DNA of 64,000 bases from Rhodobacterales bacterium RIFCSPHIGHO2_02_FULL_62_130 (GTDB taxonomy: Bacteria > Pseudomonadota > Alphaproteobacteria > Rhodobacterales > Rhodobacteraceae), in contig MHZT01000015.1 in the NCBI GenBank assembly GCA_001828855.1, forward strand, positions 1-64,000, read 5' to 3'. The position numbers and the translations under genes are program-made. The notes beneath the pieces are model-generated. The model was given only the letters and a program-made list of their open reading frames with translations. It made no database searches and was not told the origin of the DNA. Position 1 is the stretch's first letter. Each line of letters starts with the position of its first letter. Of the stretch, positions 1 through 6,745 are shown in pieces.

Positions 1-2
1 CT

Positions 3-1001
3 TCACCGCACTCGGAACACCCGTTACGCAACGCGCAGGATAGGTCTGTCCAAGGGAAGGGGCACTCCGACCTTCAGGGGATTTGCGCAACAAAGCCCGA
101 GCCTGGGGCCGTTCAAAGAGTTCTCAACGGTGCGCGAATTTCGGGTATTAAGGATTTCGCATTGCGAATGGGTGATTTCCCTGCTTCAATTGTTCTGAAC
201 TGGAATAGCAACGCACTCGTCGTGAACGGAAACAAAATTGAAGTTCCAGATCAACCGAAACTAGCGCAGATCATTGATGGTCAGCACCGTGTTGCTGGCC
301 TTAAATCTGCAATTGAAGATGATCCAAGCGTTGAAAAGTATGAAATCCCTGTCGCTATCTATGAAGGACTTGATACATCAAATAGCGCACGGATATTTAT
401 TTCAATCAATACGGAGCAGCGACCTGCGCCGAAGAGCCTTGTTTTTGACCTATATGGGGTGACATCAGCTGATTTGATGGACCCTTCTGCGATCCGATCA
501 AGTGATATAGTCGGATACATAAGTTCTGAAGGGCAACCTTACTATAGCTGGATAAAGCTTCCAAACCAAGACAGGCAGCGCGGCGGGGTGGCACTCTCGA
601 CAGCAGTCAGTGCAATAAAGCCACTTGTTGACGCAAAGGGAATACTAGAACAAGTGGGAATCACCGAGCTGGAGGTCCAGAAGGCAATATTCTCCAATTA
701 CTTTAGCGCAATTCGCTCAAGCTATGGCAAGTCTTGGGACGATAGAACCAATGCATTTATCTATGCTTCAGGCTTCATTGGAGCCATAGAATTCTTTCGG
801 ACCCACCTCTTTGACTATTGCAAGGGAAAGGGTTCATTTGAGACATCAACTATCTCCGACGCTCTGAATTTGTCTGAAACGGGGCGCATTCTGCAGGAGG
901 ATGTAAAGGGCCTTGGCGGTGCGGAGGCCGCAAACTCTGTTCGGGATAGGCTCGTGAGTGCATTTAGGCCTGTCGCTGTGGGTCAGGGATTTAAAGTTTA
1001 G
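3..1001 (+). CDS. DGQHR-domain (DndB-like) protein, 5' partial
   Basis: The frame is open from the window edge to the stop at 999-1001. The first possible start codon in frame is a TTG at 162, but residues encoded just before it (about 111-161, reading VQR, then a G-x-R-I segment and KDF) already resemble the conserved N-terminus of the family. The gene therefore probably begins further left. The signature DGQHR is at 276-290, followed by an A-G-L segment, and the motif INTEQRP lies about 45 residues later. DGQHR proteins include DndB, which acts with DNA phosphorothioation genes; the molecular role of stand-alone members is unsettled. No dnd genes are visible. The first 80 bases read poorly as protein, so a frameshift or a degraded 5' end is possible. 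It is followed closely by the HEPN-like gene. Confidence 0.75.
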   Translation, partial: SPHSEHPLRNAQDRSVQGKGHSDLQGICATKPEPGAVQRVLNGARISGIKDFALRMGDFPASIVLNWNSNALVVNGNKIEVPDQPKLAQIIDGQHRVAGLKSAIEDDPSVEKYEIPVAIYEGLDTSNSARIFISINTEQRPAPKSLVFDLYGVTSADLMDPSAIRSSDIVGYISSEGQPYYSWIKLPNQDRQRGGVALSTAVSAIKPLVDAKGILEQVGITELEVQKAIFSNYFSAIRSSYGKSWDDRTNAFIYASGFIGAIEFFRTHLFDYCKGKGSFETSTISDALNLSETGRILQEDVKGLGGAEAANSVRDRLVSAFRPVAVGQGFKV

Positions 1002-1017
1002 TAGTGAGTGCTGCCAA

Positions 1018-1737
1018 ATGTCCGACGCAGCCAGACTTGCACGTCAACACTTTTCAACAAAACCGCAGCACGCCCCCTACTCCACGTTCCCTGTTCCCGC
1101 AAACGACCTAGCAGCTATTGTTGGCAATTTGCCGGATGCTGTATTGTCATCGGCTTATTCTGCTGTGGTGTCCTACGCTGAGGCCTTGTCAGGCCTGAAG
1201 TATGGCTCAGCCTCTTGGGGGATTATCCGACTTTACTATTCCAGCTTCTACAGTATTCGCGCCATGCTTATCGCTTCAGGCATTTTGCCTTTCAATGGCG
1301 GGGCGGAAATGTTGCTTGATACATCGAAGGGCGAATACCTTAAAGGCGGTCGCTCAAGTCATCACTGGAATTGGACATCAATTAAATCAACCTCGGTCAA
1401 GGGGGAGTGGTTTTGTTCCAACGACTCTCAATCTGCCTACGAAGCACTGCGAGAGCACAGGGAAAACGTCAACTACACCCATGGCTTTACCGACCCAAAC
1501 CTGCACGCCTGCCTCACTACGCAAGAAGCTGACCTAGGAAGGCGATTTAGAGCATACCGCGATGACGATGAGTTTTTCTACACCTATCTACCTGAGCATC
1601 TCGCTGTTGCCTATCCAACGCGGCTCCTTTTTCATCTTGATACGATCCTAAAGTCAAAATCGCTTGTGATTCCACTGGATAGATCAGAGCACTTAAAATC
1701 TATATGGAAGATAAAGGATCGCTGCCCACTACTCTGA
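1018..1737 (+). CDS. HEPN-like domain protein, candidate RNase toxin or effector
   Basis: This 239-residue protein begins at an ATG 16 bp after the DGQHR gene stops, so the two are probably co-transcribed. No clear Shine-Dalgarno is seen, which suggests translational coupling. The middle has a helix of the form LYYSSFYSIRAML, typical of HEPN folds. Around residue 148 there is R-E-N-V-N-Y-T-H, which fits the HEPN catalytic pattern R-x4-6-H (R148, H155). HEPN proteins are frequent RNases in toxin-antitoxin, abortive infection and restriction systems. The family assignment rests on the motif and helix pattern only; no close named family was recognised. The codon use and lower G+C match the DGQHR gene rather than the chromosome. 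Confidence 0.6.
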   Translation: MSDAARLARQHFSTKPQHAPYSTFPVPANDLAAIVGNLPDAVLSSAYSAVVSYAEALSGLKYGSASWGIIRLYYSSFYSIRAMLIASGILPFNGGAEMLLDTSKGEYLKGGRSSHHWNWTSIKSTSVKGEWFCSNDSQSAYEALREHRENVNYTHGFTDPNLHACLTTQEADLGRRFRAYRDDDEFFYTYLPEHLAVAYPTRLLFHLDTILKSKSLVIPLDRSEHLKSIWKIKDRCPLL

Positions 1738-2074
1738 GAACTTCCACTTCTCTCTTACGCTTGCCTTACGTCTCTCGATGACCACAGGTCAAGTGCAAGC
1801 GCGCTCAACCACTTGCCGCTTGGCAACCCTTGAGCGCAAACCAAACGGCCGACCGACTAGACGCAAATTATTCCCAAATACTTTAATCCTGCGGCAGAGG
1901 CCAAACGGCGCCCCTTGTGGCGTTACAGCATGTAAAAGAAAAAATGTATTAAAGTATTAAAGCAGCAGCTAAGTCCCTGTAACGCTGTGGTTACTGCTTT
2001 AATCAGCGAGATTTACGCTAATCTTGGATGCGCGGCAAAAGGCATCGCTTCTGCCGCGCGCATTATTCCGAGGC
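1738..2074. other. Gene-free stretch with AT-rich repeats
   Basis: No convincing coding region is seen between the HEPN-like gene and the convergent end of the DUF3987 gene. The stretch holds the inverted and direct repeats described at 1877-2003. Sequences of the type TTACGCTTG or TTACGCTAA occur near 1757, 2010 and 2069 and resemble the putative integrase arm sites near the right end, but they are too short to interpret. Confidence 0.5.
1877..2003. repeat. AT-rich inverted-repeat cluster built on ATTAAAG
   Basis: The 7-mer ATTAAAG or its complement occurs four times: complement near 1881, direct at 1948 and 1956, complement near 1997. AATACTTTAAT at 1877-1887 is an exact inverted repeat of ATTAAAGTATT at 1948-1958. 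ATTAAAGCAG at 1956-1965 is an exact inverted repeat of CTGCTTTAAT at 1994-2003. Inside the second pair, GTAAC (1979-1983) and GTTAC (1989-1993) also pair, so the right arm can fold as one continuous stem. The two structures share the copy at 1956-1958 and are mutually exclusive. It lies between two converging genes, so it could be a terminator region, an element origin or a protein-binding array. Confidence 0.6.
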
Positions 2075-3575
2075 TTACGCTTGCGGCCCGCCCTCGTCAT
2101 AGTTCGGGAGCCGCAGCACGCGGTAGGCCTGTCCGTGGTAACTATAGGCCTCAATCGTCGCGTCCTTCTTCACCTCCATGAGATACCCGGCTTCCACCAT
2201 GGACCGCAGGGCATCCCGCAGGGCACCGTTGGACCCGAACCTGTGGGTATAGAAAGCCGCGTGCTGGGCGGTGCGGATCAGCAGGTAGCTCACCGGCACA
2301 ATGCTGCTCTGTCGCATAGCCTCGGGGATCTTGTAGGATGCGGCAACGGGGTTGAGCAGGTAGTGACGCAGCACCGCCACCAGCTTGCGTTCCCGCGCCC
2401 CGTCGCCCTCGCCAACGTCGCCGCCATCAAGGCGGGTCTGCATGTTGGCGATGTTCCGCATGATGAGCGCGATAGCCCATTCCGCATGGGCAGCGGTCAC
2501 CACAGGCTGACTGGTCCCCCAACTATCTGCGACAGCCAGCAGCGTGGCGACCTTGAGTGCGTTGAGGTGCGCCCGGTTCCACATCTGCCGCCGCGCCTCG
2601 TTCTCGGTCGCATTCAGGTTCTGGTCGCACTGGCGGTCGAAGTCCTGCAAGCGCTGCTTGGCGTCCGCGTCGGGCGCGACAATCTGCGGGTCTTTCGCAA
2701 ACCGCTGCACCGCCTGCCCAACGATATTGCTGAACCAGCGCACGGCGTCTGGGTGGAAGGGGCTGGCGGTTCTCATTCAGCGGCGGGCGCTGGCCGTGGT
2801 ATTCAATGACGATGAACCGCGACAGAAACCCGTCAGCCATCATCTTGCCGTTCAACGCTTCATAGAAGGTGCTGGGCGTGGTGTCACCGATGATGCTGTA
2901 GCTGGCGCTTCCTTCAATCTCAATGCTGTCTTCCGCCTTGGCTCGTTGGATGCCCCCGGCCATGGAGTTGGGCGCAGACTTGGAATACATACGGGTCATC
3001 TGCTGGCGCAGCGTTGCATGGGGGCCGGTCTTGTCGGTCGCCATAAACTGCACGTTGTGCCCGAACTCCCCGTCCACATGCAGCAGGCAGGCATAGGGCG
3101 CGTCTGCAATGGCCTTGAACAGCCCCGGCCCCGACGCCATGGACTTGAAGGTAAAGAAACTGGACGCGCCCCGCTCACCCTGCTTCACGCTGTCGAGGAC
3201 CAGTGTGGGAATTGTATCGCCAATCGCCTCCTTCCCGATACCGCTACGGGCGACGACCACCAGATACAGGTTGAGGCCTGCGTTCGTGTAGGTGATCCAT
3301 CCGCGACCGCACACGCCCGCGAGGATCGCCAGCGCCGTTGCGATGGCAACGGTCTGCACCGGGCGGGCGGAGTTGTGGTAGATGGCCTGCGCCAATGCAC
3401 CTGTCACACCTGGCGGCCAATTCAGTTCCTTGACTACCGCTTTCTGCGGCACGGGCACGGGGGCCTGCGTTTCTTCCGCCATCTTCAATGAGCGGTCAAA
3501 GCGTTCCCACTCTTCTTTCGTCATCGGGGGCAACTCAGCCATGGCGCACCCCGCTATTGCAGGTGGGCCGTGCAT
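2075..3575 (-). pseudogene. DUF3987-type protein gene split by a frameshift
   Basis: Two minus-strand frames together make one protein of about 490-500 residues. The upstream frame starts at 3575, or more likely at the ATG at 3542 (MAELPP). It contains a P-loop-like SGIGKE segment and a G-E-F-G-H acidic motif, then continues sensibly to LNENRQP near 2760. There it turns into arginine-rich nonsense, while the second frame begins with PFHPDAVRWF and runs to 2075. Dropping one base from the GGGG run at 2759-2762 (CCCC in the gene) restores a single frame. DUF3987 proteins are common on phages and integrative elements and are thought to act in replication. This is either a disrupted gene or a one-base error in the assembly. 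Confidence 0.7.
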
Positions 3576-3648
3576 ACTGCGCCGTTTGCGGACCTTCGCC
3601 GCGATCTGTTACCTTGTGCATGTCACTGCTCTTATCTGAATGCCAACT

Positions 3649-3678
3649 GGCCGGGTGCGTCATACACCCGGCCTTTTT
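3649..3678 (+). terminator. Rho-independent terminator-like hairpin, + strand
   Basis: A 9-bp perfect stem (GGCCGGGTG at 3649-3657 with CACCCGGCC at 3665-3673) and a 7-base loop are followed by five T. It sits between two minus-strand genes and would stop transcription on the + strand, against their direction. There is no + strand gene just upstream, so it may end an antisense or leader transcript. Confidence 0.55.
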
Positions 3679-3773
3679 CCTGACCTGTCTTACGCATGTC
3701 TGTTCGCGGCGCACCCCGGCGCAAATTGTTCCGCCTTTTCATTCCGATGCCCCCGTGTCCGTTTCATTCACGG

Positions 3774-4064
3774 TCAACGGGTCGGCTGGAGCCACGAGGG
3801 GCTGACCCGTTGTGCGGGCGGCAGGTTGCCGTTGCGGGCGTTCACCGAGGCACGGGCGGCGGCAGAATATGCGCTGGTGCTGGCGAAGGTGTTCGCCTCC
3901 TTCCACGCCTCAATATCCGCGAGGTCGTAGCGCACCCCGGCATTGCGATGTGTGCCGAACTTCACGAACTTGGGGCCTTTGCCTTTATGACGCCAGTAAT
4001 TGAGCGTCTTAGGCGTGCAGCCGATCATGGCCGCCGCTTCTTCATTGTTGAGCATTGTGGTCAT
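3774..4064 (-). CDS. AlpA/MerR-like winged-helix DNA-binding protein (excisionase type)
   Basis: This 96-residue protein opens with a short winged-helix domain: EEAAAMIGCTPKTLNYWR is the helix-turn-helix, followed by a basic wing (KGPKFVKFG) and the RYDLADIEAW helix that closes such domains. This layout is typical of AlpA, Xis and small MerR-type proteins that regulate or direct excision of integrative elements. The C-terminal 35 residues are low complexity. It is upstream of the DUF3987 gene on the same strand, about 200 bp apart, and divergent from the primase-like gene at 4340. The shared 275-bp region holds the operator-like repeat, which this protein could bind. That last point is inference. 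Confidence 0.75.
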   Translation of the reverse strand: MTTMLNNEEAAAMIGCTPKTLNYWRHKGKGPKFVKFGTHRNAGVRYDLADIEAWKEANTFASTSAYSAAARASVNARNGNLPPAQRVSPSWLQPTR

Positions 4065-4259
4065 TGCAGGACGCTCCCGCCGAAATGGAATGGCGAGAAC
4101 GCAGCCAATAACGCGTCGGATTTGAAGGGCCCGCCCTATCTCGGATAAAACGGGTCGTTAGTTGTTTATAGCGTATTTAAGCGGGGCCATGTTTGACAAA
4201 ATGCACCCGGATTAAAGGTCTTGAATAGCCTCACCCTTATATCGTGCGGCTTGAGCGGC

Positions 4260-4331
4260 ATGTAGGGTATGTATAGTTTGACAGCCCGCCATCGGGGGAG
4301 TATGAGGATCATAACCATACATACCCTACAT
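4260..4331 (+). promoter_or_regulatory. Promoter flanked by 15-bp inverted operator-like repeats
   Basis: ATGTAGGGTATGTAT at 4260-4274 is repeated in perfect inverted orientation at 4317-4331, with 42 bases between. The interval contains TTGACA at 4278-4283, a 17-base spacer and TATGAG at 4301-4306, a plausible sigma-70-type promoter for the gene starting at 4340. The arms would lie just upstream of the -35 box and just after the start site. This fits repression by a factor that binds both arms. The repressor is not identified. Confidence 0.6.
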
Positions 4332-4339
4332 CAAGTCCA

Positions 4340-4879
4340 ATGGTCCGCATCCCCCCTCCGCCACCCGGCACAGACGCATGGCAGGCTTACGTTCGCCATG
4401 AGGCAGAACAGCAAGCTATCAAGGAAGCCAGATGGCAGGCGATGATTGACGCCTCGCCAGTGACGCAGGCGCTTCTCAACGAAGCGAAGGCGTATCACGA
4501 GGCGCATGGTGAATGGCCTAAGGTCACGATGCGCACCAAGAAAGTGAGCAAGGAAAACGATGCCATGACCAAGCTCAAGAAGGCTCGCAAGAAGGTCCAA
4601 GAGCTTGCATCAATCGTGCGGGATCAGGCATTCGACGATTGGCTGGAGCGCTGGACTGTCAAAGCGGAACGACCCGACGAGTGGACGCAGGCAAGAGTGC
4701 TCTACGAGAACTACCTGAAACGGGCGAAGGAGTTCGGGAACAACCAAAGCGAGAAGCGGCTCTCCAAGGAAGAACTAGCGACAGAGACCAGATGGGGGCG
4801 AATGATGGGTGCGGTGTATGAGAAACATCGGCGCCCCCGAGCGTATTACTACCCCGTAAGACTGAAACGCGGTGCATAG
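4340..4879 (+). CDS. Element protein, resembles the C-terminal domain of phage primases
   Basis: This is a 179-residue charged protein without membrane segments. Its middle (about residues 60-110) is rich in lysine and predicted helical. The last 60 residues, with LYENYLKRA, KRLSKEE, then WGRMMG and YYYPVRLK, resemble the winged-helix found at the end of D5/P4-type phage and plasmid primases, which recognise origin DNA. A stand-alone domain of this kind is unusual, and the match is by pattern only. The ATG at 4340 lacks a Shine-Dalgarno and lies 8 bases after the right operator-like arm, so the leader would be very short. It converges with the integrase gene. Confidence 0.55.
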   Translation: MVRIPPPPPGTDAWQAYVRHEAEQQAIKEARWQAMIDASPVTQALLNEAKAYHEAHGEWPKVTMRTKKVSKENDAMTKLKKARKKVQELASIVRDQAFDDWLERWTVKAERPDEWTQARVLYENYLKRAKEFGNNQSEKRLSKEELATETRWGRMMGAVYEKHRRPRAYYYPVRLKRGA

Positions 4880-4976
4880 CCGCCCCACACAGCCGCGATC
4901 CCGTTTCGTGCCACCTTACCCCCGGCAAAGCGCGATCCCCGGCTAGCACGGCGGCTTTTCGGGGGATACGGGGCAG

Positions 4977-6317
4977 CTATGCTTTCGCGGGGAGCTGGAC
5001 TACGTTTGCGCCATTGGCCTTGGCCGCAGCAATCCGCGCCTGCCCCTCAATCCAGTCGGACACCTTTTGCGCATCTTGCCAGAGCCATTGCAAGTTGTTC
5101 TTGTCCAGGTAATTGCTGGCCGTCACGTCGTCCCGAACCTTGTGCCCAATCAAGAGATCGACACGAAACTTCTCAATGAAGCATTGGAAGAACGCAATTC
5201 CTGTGAAGCTGCGCCTCAAATCATGGCTCGACAAGCGCAATCCAGCAATGTCGCTCACCAGTTCGAGCGGCGAGCGCGGGTCCAGAATATGACCACACTT
5301 GCTGCGCTCAGAAGAAAATACATAGGGGTTTCCCTCGACGCGCTTTCTGGAATTGAGCAGCGCGGCGGCCTGTTTCGTCAGCGGCAGGCTAATCGGCTTG
5401 CCGACTTTCCGCTCCACAATTCGCCAATACGATTTTTCTGGCTTTTCCTCGTCAATGAACACCCTATCCCAAGTCAACGCAGCGCCTTCATTCCTGCGGC
5501 ATCCGGTCAGCAGAAGAAACAGCGTAAGGTCAATGCCTGCACGCTGGTCGTTTGACGCAGCTTGATCGCGGGCGTCGTTCAGTGCGTTCCACGTCGCGCC
5601 AACTCGATCATAGGGAATGTAGCGCTCTGTCTTGTCACCTTCTTCTGCCCAGTTGTCGGACATGCCGTCAGTCGGGTCTTCCACGAACAGGGGAGTGCCA
5701 TCGGCCCGCTTAAACTGGCGACCCGCATATTTGAGCAAGATGCGCAGCACCGTGACTGACGAGTTGGCGGTGGATGGTGCGCCCTTCGGCTTGCGCTTGT
5801 CCTTGCCGTGGTCAGCATCGGGGTGCAGGCCTTTCAAGCCGCCTTCCACCAGCTTCGCGTGGCGCTCGGTCACCATGTCTTTCGTGATGAAAGTAACCGG
5901 CTTGTCTTTCCAGTCAAAGAACACCCTGTCGACGTAGTAGTTGATCCATGCCGCGGTCGTGGGCTTCAACTTCTTCGGGCGGTTGAGATACGAAACGCAA
6001 ACCTCGCCCAAGGTAATCGCGGCAGCGCGTTGCGCTTTTTTCACCTCGCGCGGGTCAACGCCATCCTCGAAAAGCTGCCGGTAGTAGTCAGCCTTCCTCT
6101 GCGCATCTTCCAGCGACCACGCGCCATAGGTCCCGATGGTCAGCCGCACGTCTTTCGTCGTCCCGCGCACCCGGCCTTGGGCGATGAAGCTGAACACCCC
6201 GGCCTTCGTTACGCGCAGGCCAAGGCCGCGTGTTCCGGTGTCCCAATACAGGGTGTCCTGAGTGGGGTCGGGTTTCAGCTTGTCGATGTTCGTCTTTGTG
6301 AGCTTCAGCTTTGGCAT
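4977..6317 (-). CDS. Tyrosine site-specific integrase (DUF4102 type)
   Basis: This is a 446-residue integrase of the P4/DUF4102 group. The N-terminus (about 1-95) is the arm-binding domain with the typical LYWDTGTRGLGLRV segment. A SAM-like core-binding domain follows (about 100-210), then the catalytic domain. Catalytic residues are visible: R274 in TGCRRNE, H365 and R368 in SSHDLRR, H392 in LIGHK and Y403 in ASNYLDK, with a candidate lysine near 304-307. All the expected residues are present, so the protein looks active. It would catalyse recombination between the tRNA-Ala 3' end and the element. The gene is read away from the attachment site, with arm-type repeats between its start and the site. 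Confidence 0.95.
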   Translation of the reverse strand: MPKLKLTKTNIDKLKPDPTQDTLYWDTGTRGLGLRVTKAGVFSFIAQGRVRGTTKDVRLTIGTYGAWSLEDAQRKADYYRQLFEDGVDPREVKKAQRAAAITLGEVCVSYLNRPKKLKPTTAAWINYYVDRVFFDWKDKPVTFITKDMVTERHAKLVEGGLKGLHPDADHGKDKRKPKGAPSTANSSVTVLRILLKYAGRQFKRADGTPLFVEDPTDGMSDNWAEEGDKTERYIPYDRVGATWNALNDARDQAASNDQRAGIDLTLFLLLTGCRRNEGAALTWDRVFIDEEKPEKSYWRIVERKVGKPISLPLTKQAAALLNSRKRVEGNPYVFSSERSKCGHILDPRSPLELVSDIAGLRLSSHDLRRSFTGIAFFQCFIEKFRVDLLIGHKVRDDVTASNYLDKNNLQWLWQDAQKVSDWIEGQARIAAAKANGANVVQLPAKA

Positions 6318-6345
6318 GTTACACTCTTTGTAAGTGTGGCGTAAG

Positions 6346-6464
6346 ACTTACGCGCTAACTTGCCCCAACTTACGCTAACAACTTCTGGCTGTAAACGATG
6401 CCAAACTATCTGAAAAACATGAACTTTACTTAGCTATGCTAACTGCCACTTACATGCGCTAACT
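6346..6464. repeat. Putative integrase arm-type binding sites (four repeats)
   Basis: Four related sequences lie between the integrase start and the attachment site: ACTTACGCGCTAACT (6346-6360), ACTTACGCTAAC (6368-6379), ACTTAGCTATGCTAACT (6428-6444) and ACTTACATGCGCTAACT (6448-6464). All share ACTTA at one end and GCTAAC at the other, with 1-6 bases between. The first two are followed by a 48-base gap, and the last two have identical lengths of 17 bases. Their position and repetition fit sites for the integrase N-terminal domain. They would also overlap the integrase promoter, giving a way to autoregulate. Confidence 0.6.
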
Positions 6465-6470
6465 ACTTAT

Positions 6471-6523
6471 GCGCTTGAATGGCATTCAAGAGGTCGGGAG
6501 TTCGATCCTCCCTGGCTCCACCA
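6471..6523 (+). other. Attachment site: displaced 3' part of tRNA-Ala(GGC)
   Basis: The sequence folds as the 3' half of a tRNA: an anticodon arm with stem CTTGA/TCAAG and loop ATGGCAT (anticodon GGC), variable loop, T arm with stem GGGAG/CTCCC and loop TTCGATC, 3' acceptor strand TGGCTCC, discriminator A and CCA at 6521-6523. The bases before 6471 do not form a D arm or the matching 5' acceptor strand. It is therefore not a functional tRNA. The similarity begins at about tRNA position 24, so the shared att core is up to 53 bp. Confidence 0.85.
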
Positions 6524-6549
6524 AACTTTCCTAGACAGATACAGACGCA

Positions 6550-6578
6550 AGACGCAGGCAATCGCCTCGCGTCTTTTT
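6550..6578 (+). terminator. Terminator, probably the original end of the tRNA-Ala transcript
   Basis: The stem AGACGC-AGGC pairs with GCCT-(C)-GCGTCT around an AATC loop, with one bulged base, followed by five T (6574-6578). It lies 27 bases after the displaced tRNA 3' end, where a tRNA terminator would be expected. The element insertion has separated it from the intact gene. Confidence 0.7.
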
Positions 6579-6745
6579 GTCTTTTGGTCAGGCGGCTGCC
6601 TGACGGCGCATTGGTATAGCGGCGGGTGGCGGGCTGATTTTGTAACCTCTAGTTGTTTCAAAACAATGACGCATTGGGCGAATCGGCGCAGAATGGCCGC
6701 GTTGGACTGGCGTTGTCGATTCGACACAGGCGGGGCTGCGACGCG

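Larger units (their letters stand above)
1..6523. mobile_element. Integrative element, right-hand part (left end outside window)
   Basis: A tyrosine integrase gene lies next to a partial copy of a tRNA-Ala(GGC) 3' end at 6471-6523, the usual mark of an element inserted in a tRNA gene. The D-arm and 5' acceptor strand are absent upstream of 6471, so this is the displaced fragment. The intact tRNA should lie left of position 1, in + orientation. Cargo seen here is a DGQHR protein, a HEPN-like protein, a frameshifted DUF3987 gene, an AlpA-type regulator and a small primase-like protein. The left cargo (about 130-1740) is visibly poorer in G+C than the chromosome after 6550. No conjugation or capsid genes are visible. 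Its full size is unknown. Confidence 0.8.

Noticed and set aside
1987..2809. + strand frames across the DUF3987 gene (for example 2024-2809)
   Set aside because: They are antisense to a gene that reads sensibly on the minus strand and have no domain. They do not explain the frameshift.
6471..6523. Complete tRNA gene
   Set aside because: Only the anticodon arm, T arm and 3' acceptor strand are present. The bases upstream cannot form the D arm or the 5' acceptor strand.
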